A stretch of DNA of 64,000 nt from an uncultured Clostridia bacterium (GCA_934120395.1 CAKOTZ010000001.1:117723-181722), one strand, 5' to 3'. Counted from the first letter of the stretch, positions 28,582 through 38,403 are shown. Numbers and translations: made by a program. Notes: generated by a model from the sequence alone, not told the origin.

Positions 28582-30112
28582 ATGTTAGCAAATGTAAAAT
28601 CAATGGCTTTGCATGGGCTTGACGGATATTTGATTCAAGTTGAAGTTGATGTATCTGGTGGTTTACCTGCGTGGGAAATTGTTGGACTTGCGGATACTGC
28701 AATTAAAGAATCAAAAGAAAGAGTGCGAATTGCAATAAAAAATTCTGGCAAAGAGTTTCCAAGTAGAAGAATTATTGTAAATTTGTCCCCTGCGGATGTT
28801 AAAAAAGAAGGTACTTTTCTTGATTTACCAATAGCAATAGGCATTTTAATTGCAACTGAAAATATTTCTGTACAAAATTTAGAAAATACAATATTTATAG
28901 GAGAATTGTCCTTAAATGGCAAGATAAATAAAGTAAATGGAATATTACCAATATGTATAGAAGCCTTAAAAAAAGGAATAAAAAGAATAGTTTTACCAAA
29001 AGATAATGCAAAAGAAGCCTCTATAGTAAGAAATATAGACATAATACCAGTAGAAAGTTTAATACAAACAATAGAATATTTAGAGGGGAAATGTAGCTTA
29101 AGAGAAGAGAATATAGATGCTGGGAAATTATTGAAAGAACAGGAGATATATCCTTATGATTTTGCTGAAGTAAAAGGTCAAGAGAATATAAAGAGAGCAC
29201 TAGAAGTAGCTGCTGCTCGGAGGACATAATTGCCTTTTAATAGGGAGCCCTGGTTCTGGAAAAACAATGATGGCAAGGCGTTTACCGTCAATATTACCGG
29301 AATTGAGTCTCGAAGAAGCTTTAGAAATTACTAAAATACATAGTATAGCAGGAGAATTAAAAGAAAGTGCTATTGTTACAAAACGCCCATTTAGAAGCCC
29401 TCATCATACGATATCTGGGGTATCTTTAGTAGGTGGAGGGAGAATTCCAAAACCAGGAGAGATTAGTTTGGCACATTGTGGGGTATTATTTTTAGACGAA
29501 TTACCAGAATTCAACAAAAATGCTTTAGAAGTCTTAAGAGGACCACTTGAAGATAGAGTGGTTACAATAAGTAGGGTAAATGTAAGTTTAACATATCCAT
29601 GTAATTTTATGTTGATTGCAAGTATGAATCCATGCATGTGTGGGTATTTTGGCTCGCAAGAAAAAGAATGTAACTGTAGCATACAATCAATCCAAAGGTA
29701 TATGAGTAAAATAAGTGGACCATTACTTGACAGAATGGATATTCATATAGAAGTAACACCAGTAAAATATCAAAAAATAAGTAGCAAAGAAAAAACAGAA
29801 AATTCTCTAAGTATACGAAAAAGAGTAAATAGAGCAAGAAAAATGCAAAGAGATAGATATAAAAAACATGGAATATATTCAAATGCTGAACTAACACCAA
29901 TGTTAATTCAAGAATATTGTGAATTAGATACTTCTGAAATAAATTTATTGCAGAAATCATTTGAAAAATTAGGATTAAGTGCAAGAGCACACAGCAAAAT
30001 ATTAAAAGTTGCAAGAACAATTGCTGACTTAGACGGAGAAGATAGAATAAAAATAAATCATTTAGCAGAGGCTATTCAGTATAGAAATCTAGATAGAAAA
30101 TATTTTAATTAA
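28582..30112 (+). CDS. comM: YifB/ComM-family Mg-chelatase-like AAA ATPase with one CGGA recoding site
   Basis: Read with CGGA at 29218-29221 as glycine, the gene encodes 509 residues, the normal family length. The N-terminal ChlI-like lyase-fold domain begins MLANVKSMALHGLDGYLIQV. The recoded Gly213 falls in AAAGGHNCLLIGSPGSGKT, just before Walker A. CGVLFLDELPEF is Walker B, and the C-terminal Mg_chelatase_C domain contains LSARAHSKILKVARTIADL. ComM is a hexameric branch-migration helicase that helps integrate transformed DNA. Here it leads a comM-dprA-yraN operon. By the ordinary code the protein ends right before Walker A. Confidence 0.92.
29218..29221 (+). other. CGGA recoding site (Gly213 of ComM)
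   Basis: The reading is gct-gct-gct-C-gga-gga-cat-aat. Reading CGGA as glycine gives AAAGGHN, the conserved lead-in to the P-loop. The zero frame meets TAA four codons later. Confidence 0.85.
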
Positions 30113-30122
30113 GGAGTAATAT

Positions 30123-30989
30123 ATGAAAATTATAACAATGGAGGATAATAATTATCCTCAACGCCTTAAATTAATTAAAAAACCACCAAAACAGTTATAC
30201 GCATTAGGGGATGCAAGTATAGCAAATGGGACCAATATTGCAATTATTGGTTCAAGAAATTGTACTGAATATGGTAAAAAGCAAGCAAAAAGGTTTTCGG
30301 CCGAACTAAGTAGAGCAGGAATAAATATTGTAAGTGGAATGGCAGTGGGGATTGATGGAATTGCGCACAAAGCTTGTATTGAAGAAAAAGGTAAAACGAT
30401 TGCTGTACTTGGAAGCGGTTTTAATCATATATATCCAAAACAAAATGAAAAATTATTTTATAATATATTGGAAAATGGAGGATTAATATTAACAGAATAT
30501 GCTCCAAATGTAGAAGCAGATGGTAATAACTTTCCTGCTAGGAATAGAATTGTAAGTGGTATTAGTTTAGGAGTATTGGTTATAGAGGCGGCCTATAGAA
30601 GCGGGACAAGTATTACTGCCAAATGTGCAACTAATCAAAAAAAGAAGGTATATTGTATACCGAGTAGTGTAGATAGTAATAAAGGTGTTGGAATTGCAAA
30701 ATTAGTTGAAAAAGGAGCAAAACTTGTTTTAAAACCAGAAGATATTTTAAATGACTTAAAATTGCAGTCAAATATTGAAGCTAGACAAACGAAGTTACCA
30801 GAATTTATAGAGATACCAGAAAGATATAAAAAAATATATAGAACTATAAAAGTAGATGGTTCTAATATTAACAACATTGCAAAAAAATTAAAGATGCCAA
30901 TTCGTGAGCTAAGTCAAGAATTATTTATGATGGAATTAGAAGGCTTTATAGAAAAAAGAGCTGGAGGAAATTATGTACCAAAGTCATGA
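30123..30989 (+). CDS. dprA: DNA-processing protein DprA
   Basis: A 288-residue protein that loads RecA onto incoming single-stranded DNA. The Rossmann-like core has IAIIGSRNCTEYGKKQAKRF, GINIVSGMAVGIDGIAHKAC, VLGSGFNHIYPKQNEKLF, and ARNRIVSGISLGVLVIEA. A short winged-helix-like segment (about 235-285, INNIAKKLKMPIRELSQELF) closes the protein. The N-terminal SAM domain of longer homologues is missing, as in many Clostridia. It lies 10 bp after comM and overlaps the yraN-type gene by 17 bp, so uptake (comEC) and processing genes are both present in this window. Confidence 0.94.
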   Translation: MKIITMEDNNYPQRLKLIKKPPKQLYALGDASIANGTNIAIIGSRNCTEYGKKQAKRFSAELSRAGINIVSGMAVGIDGIAHKACIEEKGKTIAVLGSGFNHIYPKQNEKLFYNILENGGLILTEYAPNVEADGNNFPARNRIVSGISLGVLVIEAAYRSGTSITAKCATNQKKKVYCIPSSVDSNKGVGIAKLVEKGAKLVLKPEDILNDLKLQSNIEARQTKLPEFIEIPERYKKIYRTIKVDGSNINNIAKKLKMPIRELSQELFMMELEGFIEKRAGGNYVPKS

Positions 30990-31326
30990 ATTAGGAAAAA
31001 TAGGAGAGAATTTAGTAGTAAAGTATTTAAAAAATATAAATTATCAAGTGATAGAACGTAATTTTCGTTGCAAGAGAGGAGAAATTGATATTATTGCGAA
31101 GGAGAAAGATGAGCTGGTATTTATAGAAGTAAAAACAAGGGCTAGCATGGAATATGGAAAACCAGCAGAAGCTGTTACAAATCAAAAGAAAAAACATATT
31201 TATCGTTCAGCAGAGTATTATTTAGCCATGCATCATAAATTGTCGGCATACGTAAGAATTGATGTTGTAGAGGTATATTTATATAAAAATAAATATTATA
31301 TACACCATATTAAATCTGCAATCTAA
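30973..31326 (+). CDS. YraN/UPF0102-family nuclease-fold protein
   Basis: A 117-residue protein of the UPF0102 (YraN) family with a restriction-endonuclease-like core: GENLVVKYLKNINYQVIERN, RGEIDIIAKEKDELVFIEVKTR (the E-D-ExK-type pattern) and VRIDVVEVYL. Bacterial members are conserved next to comM/dprA or rnhB but poorly characterised. It overlaps the dprA 3' end by 17 bp, indicating coupled translation. Confidence 0.9.
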   Translation: MYQSHELGKIGENLVVKYLKNINYQVIERNFRCKRGEIDIIAKEKDELVFIEVKTRASMEYGKPAEAVTNQKKKHIYRSAEYYLAMHHKLSAYVRIDVVEVYLYKNKYYIHHIKSAI

Positions 31327-31403
31327 TAAAAGTGGTATTTCTTTACAAATATCAGCAAATACAGTATAATAAGTCACGAAACAACGCAATATAAGGAGGA
31401 AAT

Positions 31404-32165
31404 ATGAAATTAATTTCATGGAATGTAAATGGATTAAGAGCTATTTGGAAGAAAGGTTTCAGTAACTTTTTTGAAAAAACTAATGCAGATATTTTTTGCT
31501 TGCAAGAAACTAAAATGCAAGAAGGACAGTTAGATATAAGTTTTGATGGATATTATCAGTATTTTAATAGTGCTGTAAAAAAGGGATATTCTGGAACAGC
31601 TATATTTACAAAGAAAAAACCTTTAAGTATTAATTATGGTATTGGAATAGAAGAACATGATCAAGAAGGAAGAGTAATAACATTAGAGTTTAGTCACTTT
31701 TACATGATAAACGTGTATACACCAAATTCTAAAAGTGAATTAGAACGTTTGGAGTATAGACAGAAATGGGAAGATGACTTTCGTAAGTATTTAACAAAAT
31801 TAGATAAACAAAAGCCAATAGTACTTTGCGGTGATTTGAACGTAGCTCATAACGAAATAGATTTAAAAAATCCCAAAACGAATCATCAAAGTGCAGGTTT
31901 TACAGATGAGGAAAGAGGAAAAATGACAGAATTACTAGAAGCGGGTTTTATAGATACATATCGTTACTTATATCCAAACAAGGAAAATGTATATAGTTGG
32001 TGGTCATACCGCATGAAGGCAAGAGAAAAAAACGTTGGATGGAGAATTGATTATTTTATTGTTTCAAGTAGACTAAGAGATAACATAGAAGATGCAAAAA
32101 TTCTTATGGAAGTAATGGGCAGTGACCATTGTCCGGTAGAACTATTAATAAAAATGGAGGAGTAA
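31404..32165 (+). CDS. Exodeoxyribonuclease III (AP endonuclease)
   Basis: A 253-residue ExoA/Xth-type enzyme that nicks abasic sites in base-excision repair. Motifs: MKLISWNVNGLRAIWKKGF, FCLQETKMQEGQL (metal-binding Glu), YTPNSKSELERLEYRQKWE, CGDLNVAHNEIDL, and the C-terminal WRIDYFIVSSRL plus GSDHCPVELLI (catalytic Asp/His). AGGAGG precedes the ATG. It is followed 1 bp later by the permease gene. Confidence 0.95.
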   Translation: MKLISWNVNGLRAIWKKGFSNFFEKTNADIFCLQETKMQEGQLDISFDGYYQYFNSAVKKGYSGTAIFTKKKPLSINYGIGIEEHDQEGRVITLEFSHFYMINVYTPNSKSELERLEYRQKWEDDFRKYLTKLDKQKPIVLCGDLNVAHNEIDLKNPKTNHQSAGFTDEERGKMTELLEAGFIDTYRYLYPNKENVYSWWSYRMKAREKNVGWRIDYFIVSSRLRDNIEDAKILMEVMGSDHCPVELLIKMEE

Positions 32166-32166
32166 T

Positions 32167-33312
32167 ATGGAAAAGAAAAAGTGGAAACAATGGATATATT
32201 GGTTTTCGTTAGCTGTTGCAATTGTAATTGTATATAAAACATTAGATAGTTTTAGTGCTGTAACAGATTGGGTGAAAAATTTATTGGACTTGTTAATGCC
32301 ATTTATTATGGCAATATTAGTTGCTTATATTTTTTATATCCCAGCAAGAAAAGTAGAGACTATCTATAACAAAGCTCCACTTAAAATAATAGCTAAAAGA
32401 GCAAGAGTTTTAGCAATACTAACAGTATATATAATTGCAGGAATTGCAATAGGTGTACTTATAAAATTTATTTTACCAACAATATCTACAAGTGTTATTG
32501 AGTTAGTTAACAGTTTGCCAGGATATTATGAAAGTGCTATCAAATATGTTAATGAATTACCTGAAGATTCGATACTAAATAAAGTAGAAATAAAGGCTGT
32601 TATTGCTAATTTGCAAAATGTTGATGTGGCGAGTTTTATCCATGCAGAAAGCATTTCCGGTTATGCAGCGAAAAGCGTTATAGGTGTAACGAACTTTATA
32701 TTCAATTTATTTATAACAATTATTGTGTCAATTTATTTACTTTATGAGAGAACACAAATTTTACAATTTATGAAAAAATTAGTTGGAGCAGTATTTAAAA
32801 ATACAACTTATAAAAGGCTAGGAAGTTATTTTAGAAAAACAAATGAAATTTTCTTCAATTTTATATCTAGTCAAATAATTGATGGAATTGTAGTAGGAAT
32901 TTTAATATCAATAGCACTTTCAATTATGAAAGTAAAATATGGTATATTATTAGGATTTTTAATAGGACTATTTAATATAATTCCATATTTTGGAGCCATT
33001 GTAGCCTCAGGTATTTCAATTTTAATTACAGCATTAACAGGTGGAATAGGACAAGCTGTTGCGATGGCTATTGTTGTAATTGTATTACAACAAATAGATG
33101 CAAATATTATAAATCCAAAAATCGTAGGAAGTTCTTTAAAATTAAGTCCAATTTTAATTATTTTTGCAGTAACAATAGGTGGAGCATATTTTGGAGTTTT
33201 GGGAATGTTTTTAGCTGTACCAGTTATTGCAATTTTGAAAATACTTGTATTAGATTATATAGAATTACGAAACAGACAAAATCAAAATAAAGAAACAAAG
33301 AGCTTAGAATAG
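32167..33312 (+). CDS. AI-2E family transporter
   Basis: A 381-residue polytopic membrane protein of the AI-2E/UPF0118 family. Two N-terminal helices, a central region with PGYYESAIKYVNELP, and a cluster of C-terminal helices containing IIDGIVVGILISIAL and LFNIIPYFGAIVASGISILI follow the family pattern, including the conserved NxIPYxG-like motif. Members include proposed autoinducer exporters and Na+/H+ antiporters; the substrate is unknown here. It starts 1 bp after the exonuclease gene and ends 10 bp before the helicase gene. Confidence 0.85.
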   Translation: MEKKKWKQWIYWFSLAVAIVIVYKTLDSFSAVTDWVKNLLDLLMPFIMAILVAYIFYIPARKVETIYNKAPLKIIAKRARVLAILTVYIIAGIAIGVLIKFILPTISTSVIELVNSLPGYYESAIKYVNELPEDSILNKVEIKAVIANLQNVDVASFIHAESISGYAAKSVIGVTNFIFNLFITIIVSIYLLYERTQILQFMKKLVGAVFKNTTYKRLGSYFRKTNEIFFNFISSQIIDGIVVGILISIALSIMKVKYGILLGFLIGLFNIIPYFGAIVASGISILITALTGGIGQAVAMAIVVIVLQQIDANIINPKIVGSSLKLSPILIIFAVTIGGAYFGVLGMFLAVPVIAILKILVLDYIELRNRQNQNKETKSLE

Positions 33313-33322
33313 AAGGAAAAGA

Positions 33323-35344
33323 ATGCAAATAGATAATTTTTTGAAAGAAAAAAATATAAATTTAAATAAACAACAGAGAGAAGCTGTAAAAAATACGGAA
33401 GGAAAAGTATTGCTTTTGGCAGTGCCTGGAAGTGGTAAAACAACTGTTATAGTAACGCGAATTGGGTATATGGTTAAGGTGAAAAATGTTAATCCGAAAA
33501 ACATTTTAACCTTAACATACAGTGTAATGGCTGCAAGAGATATGAAAGCTAGATATGAAAAATTATTTGGTGAAGAAAAGAATTTACAATTTAGAACTAT
33601 ACATAGTTTTTGTGTTATGGTATTAAAAGAATTTGAAAAACAATCAGGTAGAAAACCATTTGAATTAATTAAAAACGCAAATGAAGTTTTGTCACAGTTA
33701 TATGTGCAAATTAAACATGATTTCCCCAATGATGCTATCTTAAAAGAAATAATGACTCAGATTACATATTGCAAAAATGGCTTATTAAGTAAAGACGAGA
33801 TAAAGAAAGTAGAAAATGAGAATATAGAGTTTTATAAAATTTTTAATGCATATGAAAGCTATAAGAAGCAAAGTAAATTAATGGATTTTGATGACCAATT
33901 ACAATATGCTTATACTATCTTAAAAACATATCCAGCTATATTGGAGAAATTTAAACAAACATATACATATATAAATATTGATGAAGCTCAAGATACGTCA
34001 AAAATACAGCATGAAATTATAAGATTATTGGTAGATAAAAATTTATTTATGGTGGGAGATGAGGACCAAAGTATATATAGATTTAGAGCGGCATATCCAC
34101 AAGCTTTACTTGATTTTAAAAAACAGTATAAGAATGCAAAAGTTTTGTTAATGGAAACTAATTATAGAAGTACACCTCAAATTCTAACTGTTGCAAATAA
34201 GTTTATAAAACAGAATACCAAAAGAAAAGATAAAAATATAAATCCTTTTAGAAAAGATGGAGAGCCAATTAAACATTTAATTTTTAAAAGTATTGAAGAA
34301 CAATACAAATATATTTTAAAAGAAGCTCAAAATGTTACAGGAACTTTAGCAGTTTTATATAGAAATAATGACTCAGCGATTCCATTAATTGATATGTTTA
34401 TGAAAAACAATCAAGGATTTACAATCAAAGAATGTGATACTAATTTTTTTACACATCGAATTGTTACAGACATAAAGTGTTTTATAAAATTTTATTTAGA
34501 ACCTAATAATATAGAAATTTTTAAAAAAATATATTATAAAATTAATTGTGGAATAAGCAAAGAAATTATAAAAAAATTAGCAATACAAATGGAAAACAGA
34601 AAAGACCTGACTGTTTTAGACAATTTGATAAATTTAGATGAAATTGTATATTGGCAAAGAAAAAAATTGCAAAATGTTAAATTAGAAATGATAATGTGGA
34701 AACAAAAGAATTCATACGGAATTCTAAAGGCAATTTTCAAAAATTTAGAGTACGAAAATTTTTTGAAAAATAAGAATAAAGAAAAAATAGGTGATATGCA
34801 AAAAATAAATGTTTTGTATGGAATTGCAAAACAGAATCCAGATATTAGAAAATTTATGAACAAATTAGAAGAATTAGAAGCTAAAATTAAATTGGGAAGT
34901 AGAGAAAGTGATAATGTTGTATTGTCTACCGTTCATGGTAGTAAAGGATTAGAGTACGATAAAGTTCTATTAATTGATATATTACAGGGAATTTTGCCTT
35001 GTGTTTCAAAACCTGAAAATGGAAAAATATCAGACGAATACGAGGAAGAGGTTAGGCTATTTTATGTTGCAATTACAAGAGCAAAGAACAATTTAGAAAT
35101 ATTATCTTACAAAACTGCTTATGATGAATTTGTTGAGGATTCACCATTTGTTATAGCTATTTGCGAAGAAAAAAATAAGGAGACAGCAAATAATTATAAA
35201 AAGGGACAAATAATTGAACACAAAAAGTTTGGACCATGTAAAATAATAGATATTGAACGCAATGTGTTGATTGTTAAATGCAAGAATGGTATAAAAAAGA
35301 AGTTAGATGTAGAAATGTGCTTAGCAAATGGAATAATAAGTTAA
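33323..35344 (+). CDS. UvrD/PcrA-like superfamily I DNA helicase
   Basis: A 673-residue 3'-5' helicase. Visible SF1A motifs are the Q-motif region NLNKQQREAVKNTEGKVLLL, Walker A VPGSGKTTVIVTR, Ia LTYSVMAARDM, II INIDEAQDTSKIQ, III GDEDQSIYRFRAA, IV METNYRSTPQIL, V STVHGSKGLEYDKVLLID, and VI EEEVRLFYVAITRAKNNL. The final 50 residues (EHKKFGPCKIIDIERNVLIV) resemble the PcrA/UvrD C-terminal Tudor-like domain. It is somewhat shorter than PcrA and may be a paralogue rather than the housekeeping enzyme. Confidence 0.9.
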   Translation: MQIDNFLKEKNINLNKQQREAVKNTEGKVLLLAVPGSGKTTVIVTRIGYMVKVKNVNPKNILTLTYSVMAARDMKARYEKLFGEEKNLQFRTIHSFCVMVLKEFEKQSGRKPFELIKNANEVLSQLYVQIKHDFPNDAILKEIMTQITYCKNGLLSKDEIKKVENENIEFYKIFNAYESYKKQSKLMDFDDQLQYAYTILKTYPAILEKFKQTYTYINIDEAQDTSKIQHEIIRLLVDKNLFMVGDEDQSIYRFRAAYPQALLDFKKQYKNAKVLLMETNYRSTPQILTVANKFIKQNTKRKDKNINPFRKDGEPIKHLIFKSIEEQYKYILKEAQNVTGTLAVLYRNNDSAIPLIDMFMKNNQGFTIKECDTNFFTHRIVTDIKCFIKFYLEPNNIEIFKKIYYKINCGISKEIIKKLAIQMENRKDLTVLDNLINLDEIVYWQRKKLQNVKLEMIMWKQKNSYGILKAIFKNLEYENFLKNKNKEKIGDMQKINVLYGIAKQNPDIRKFMNKLEELEAKIKLGSRESDNVVLSTVHGSKGLEYDKVLLIDILQGILPCVSKPENGKISDEYEEEVRLFYVAITRAKNNLEILSYKTAYDEFVEDSPFVIAICEEKNKETANNYKKGQIIEHKKFGPCKIIDIERNVLIVKCKNGIKKKLDVEMCLANGIIS

Positions 35345-35386
35345 AAAAATCCAAATGGGCTATAAAAATGGTCCATTTGGATTTTT
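35345..35386 (+). terminator. Terminator of the helicase gene
   Basis: A perfect 14-bp stem (AAAAATCCAAATGG / CCATTTGGATTTTT). Confidence 0.88.
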
Positions 35387-35597
35387 GCTTTTTTGTAAAT
35401 GCTTAACTGGTTTTCATTATCGTAGGTTGTTAAAAATATATTCATATGTTTTTTTTGATTATTAGCATAAATTTCTGCTTGCATTTTAAAACATTCTGTT
35501 GTAAAATGTTGCAAACAATATAAACATTTGATTACATAAAATGTTGTCAAAATGATACAATATTGTTAAAAAATACAAATGAAAGGAATGTTTTTAT

Positions 35598-36455
35598 ATG
35601 AAAATAAAGGAAAACAAAGCAATTACCCTGGTGGCATTAATAATCACAATAATTATTTTGCTAATTTTAGCGGGAGTATGTTTATCAATGGTGCTAGGAG
35701 AGAATGGATTAATCAACAAGGCTCAGTCAAGTGTAGACAAATATAAAGAGAGCAGTAAAAATGAGCAGGAATTTTTAAATAAAGTTGAGGATTATTTTAA
35801 TAAATTAGAAAAAAATGAGAGTAATAAAGTAGAAGATAAAAAAGAAGGAGAAATAGAACTTTCAGCAACAAGTGGAGAATGTACTTATCCAAATACAATA
35901 ACATTTGATGTAATAAAAAATACAAGTGGTGGAGAGCTAAGCGTAAAAACATCAAACGAAAATATTGCAACAGCTACTATAAGCGGAAACAAAATAACGG
36001 TAACGCCAAAGAATGTAGATGGAACAGCAACAATAACGGTAACAAGTGCAGGAACAAAAGAATATAAAGAAAAGTCAGTTGAATATACATTAAAAGTAAA
36101 CGAAAAAACAGTAAGTCTTGGAGGATATAGTTTTCATGTAATAGGAGATGACGGAACAAATGTAACCCTGCTATGTAAAACAACTATAGGAAGTGCAAAT
36201 TGGGATAATGCAAAAAGTCAAGCAAGTACATTTGGAAGCAACCTAGGAGGGAGTGGAAGACTTTTAACAAAAGCAGAAGCAGAAGGAGTTGCAGCAAGTT
36301 ATAGAAGTATTGGAACTGACTATTGGCTTGCGGATGAATTCAGTTACAACTTTGCGTGGTATGTGTACATCGAAGGTAGCTTCTTCGGCGATGGAGTCAG
36401 CCACGAACATGAGGTGCGACCAGTTGTAATTATCTCTAAATCTAAATTGCCTTAG
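35598..36455 (+). CDS. Pilin-like protein with Ig-like domain and a variable-region-like C-terminus
   Basis: A 285-residue protein starting with the prepilin-like segment NKAITLVALIITIIILLI and the helical continuation LGENGLINKAQSSVDKY. An acidic linker, a bacterial Ig-like domain (about 95-175) and a C-terminal lectin-like module follow. Codons at about 36339-36430 are strikingly rich in NNC (ttc, tac, aac, tac, atc, agc, ttc, ttc, ggc, gtc, agc, cac), unlike the AT-ending codons elsewhere, and the module ends EVRPVVIISKSKL. That is what a diversity-generating-retroelement target looks like. The first 250 bp are near-identical to the second pilin gene. Confidence 0.75.
   Translation: MKIKENKAITLVALIITIIILLILAGVCLSMVLGENGLINKAQSSVDKYKESSKNEQEFLNKVEDYFNKLEKNESNKVEDKKEGEIELSATSGECTYPNTITFDVIKNTSGGELSVKTSNENIATATISGNKITVTPKNVDGTATITVTSAGTKEYKEKSVEYTLKVNEKTVSLGGYSFHVIGDDGTNVTLLCKTTIGSANWDNAKSQASTFGSNLGGSGRLLTKAEAEGVAASYRSIGTDYWLADEFSYNFAWYVYIEGSFFGDGVSHEHEVRPVVIISKSKLP
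36339..36430 (+). other. Candidate diversified (VR-like) segment of the pilin gene
   Basis: About a dozen codons end in C within 30 codons, in a gene where C-ending codons are scarce. DGR variable regions arise from AAC codons in an adenine-mutated template, giving NNC codons. No reverse transcriptase or template repeat was seen in this window. Confidence 0.45.
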
Positions 36456-36986
36456 TCGTGTTACCGCCTACACAAAAATATATGAAAATTTAGCCGTTCC
36501 GTTCTCCAAGGCGCTTGGACGACAGCCTTTTCATATTTTATTGAACACATTCTAAACTTGTGCAATGAATGACTGCTTCAAGGTCGAACTCACTTTTAAA
36601 TTTTATATATTTTTCTTGCGGCTAGGAAGAGGTAGTTTAGTGTATTGAAATAGGTACTACATTAGCGAGAAGAACAAATATATTTTTGAAATGAGGTTTT
36701 CCGTGGGGACCGCTGAGAGCTGTTAATTGCGAAAGCAATGTTACAGCTCCAGTGGGAAGAACCGAATGGAAAAAATGATATTTGTGATAAATCGCGGAAA
36801 GATGTTTACTAGCGCGAACGTAATTATATATTTTGCGTTTGAACGACTCCGGGGTGACCGCTTTAGAATATGTAGTGAACGCTAGTGAATGTACATATTC
36901 TTAAGATGGGGCAGTGAAAGAGCAAAATATATAATGCAGTGGGAGCGGATTAATGGAGATAAAATACAAAGGAAAGAGGTATAAAA
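36456..36986 (+). ncRNA. Large structured noncoding region (candidate structured RNA of unknown class)
   Basis: No open frame. The sequence is packed with long-range complementarities: 36480-36488/36528-36536 (9 bp) enclosing a TCCAAG/CTTGGA hairpin; TTCTTGC(GG)CTA near 36612 with TAGCGAGAAGAA near 36664; 36674-36687 with 36770-36785 (14 bp, one bulge) enclosing a GAGCTGT/ACAGCTC stem capped by a GAAA loop (36731-36734); 36823-36836 with 36922-36935 (14 bp, perfect) enclosing a perfect 10-bp stem (36865-36874/36892-36901). The last two units share a GACCGCT motif before the inner stem. It could be a ROOL/GOLLD-type large RNA, a 5' leader of the next pilin, or new. Confidence 0.6.
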
Positions 36987-38234
36987 ATGAACTTGAAAAG
37001 TAACAAAGCAATCACATTGGTAGCATTGATAATCACAATAATCATCTTGCTGATATTAGCAGGAGTAAGTTTATCAATGGTGCTAGGAGAAAATGGATTA
37101 ATCAACAAGGCACAATCAAGTGTAGACAAATATCAAGAGAGCAGTAAAAATGAGCAGGAATTACTAAACAAAGTTGAGGATTATTTCAATAAATTAGAAA
37201 AAAATGAGAGTAATAAAGTAGAAGATAAAAAAGAAGGAAAACTACAATTATCAGCAACAAGTGGAACAATAACATATCCAAATACAACAACAATAACGGC
37301 AAGTGAAAACACTGGGGTAATAAGTGCAAGTTCAAGTAATGCTAATGTGGCTACTGTAGACGTTAGCGGAAATACAGTAATAGTAACACCAAAGAATGTA
37401 GATGGAACAGCAACAATAACAGTAACAAGTGCAGAGACAAAAGAATATAAAGAAATATCAATTAAATATAATTTAAAAGTAAAGAGTAAAGTATTTGGGA
37501 CATCAATAAGTAACACAAAATCATATGTAGGAAAATATGCAGATGTAGATGGAGATGGAACTGTAGATGGAGTAATATATGCAGATTTGGCAATAGGGGG
37601 AAGTGGAACGTGGAATCCATCTGGTGATGAAAACTATACTGACGATGGTATTTATACAATTCCTAAAATTACATCTGGATTAAAAGAGTATTGTGTAAGT
37701 CAAAAATCATATACAAATGTAATAAATGGGGAACAAGAGGTAGTAGAAGCAAAAAGTACCAATGGTACACCAAGATTTTATGTAATGGCGTTAACAGATA
37801 TAGATGGAAAACAAAATGGAACACTTTATGATTGGTATAACTCTGCGGATAAGACAAAAATGAAAGACTGGGATAGAGTAACATCAGTAGAGTTTGGACA
37901 GGGAAATACAAATACCAAAATAATGATAACAAAATGGAATGATGAGGCTTATGGAATTCAAAATAATTGCTCAAATCATAAGGATGTGTGGGGCCAAATA
38001 CAGAGTCATATAGATAAAGGATGGTTTATACCGTCTAGAACAGAATGGGCTGCATATGCAGGTAATTTGAAAATAGATAAAACAAATTATCCAACAAAAG
38101 GAGTTAGCAACTGGTATTGGGCGTCATCACAATATAATACTGAAAGAGCGTGGGCAATAACATTTTATTATGGAAGTTTGTTTGGAGGAGAGGTAAAAAA
38201 TGATTATCACTTACGTTTGAGTAAAGTTTTTTAA
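36987..38234 (+). CDS. Pilin-like protein with Ig-like and C-terminal FGE/lectin-like domain
   Basis: A 415-residue paralogue of the gene at 35598. The N-terminus NKAITLVALIITIIILLI is followed by the same acidic linker and an Ig-like domain (ITVTPKNVDGTATITVTSA in the paralogue). The C-terminal half differs: IDKGWFIPSRTEWAAYAG, WYWASSQYNTERAWAITFYY and a final YHLRLSKVF fit the formylglycine-enzyme/C-type-lectin-like fold seen in many surface proteins. Its ATG has GAGGT upstream and lies directly after the structured region. It probably forms part of an extracellular fibre or displays a binding domain. Confidence 0.75.
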   Translation: MNLKSNKAITLVALIITIIILLILAGVSLSMVLGENGLINKAQSSVDKYQESSKNEQELLNKVEDYFNKLEKNESNKVEDKKEGKLQLSATSGTITYPNTTTITASENTGVISASSSNANVATVDVSGNTVIVTPKNVDGTATITVTSAETKEYKEISIKYNLKVKSKVFGTSISNTKSYVGKYADVDGDGTVDGVIYADLAIGGSGTWNPSGDENYTDDGIYTIPKITSGLKEYCVSQKSYTNVINGEQEVVEAKSTNGTPRFYVMALTDIDGKQNGTLYDWYNSADKTKMKDWDRVTSVEFGQGNTNTKIMITKWNDEAYGIQNNCSNHKDVWGQIQSHIDKGWFIPSRTEWAAYAGNLKIDKTNYPTKGVSNWYWASSQYNTERAWAITFYYGSLFGGEVKNDYHLRLSKVF

Positions 38235-38260
38235 AATTGTAAAAAAGTCAATCTTACCCC

Positions 38261-38290
38261 TTGACAAACTATGCTGACATACGCTATAAT
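38261..38290 (+). promoter_or_regulatory. rpoBC promoter
   Basis: TTGACA (38261-38266), 18 bp, TATAAT (38285-38290), giving a leader of about 375 nt before rpoB. Confidence 0.8.
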
Positions 38291-38403
38291 TTAATAGATT
38301 GTATTATAATTTAAGAGAATATTAATCTCCTAGGTAAAAATAAACAGATAGGGTGGTTAAGATAAAAAATAAATTAATATCAATAAAAAATTAAATACAC
38401 AAG

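Larger units (their letters stand above)
35598..37243 (+). repeat. Paralogous duplication of pilin 5' regions
   Basis: The first 250 bp of the gene at 35598 and of the gene at 36987 are near-identical, with at least 50 bp perfectly matching near 35809-35859 and 37192-37242. The Ig-like domain segments also match closely. The 3' ends are unrelated. Confidence 0.8.

Noticed and set aside
35341..35550. Minus-strand frame after the helicase gene
   Set aside because: It needs a TTG start with no ribosome site and runs through the perfect terminator hairpin.
36456..36986. Group I or II intron, RNase P or T-box in the structured region
   Set aside because: None of their conserved core sequences were found, and no intron-encoded protein is present.
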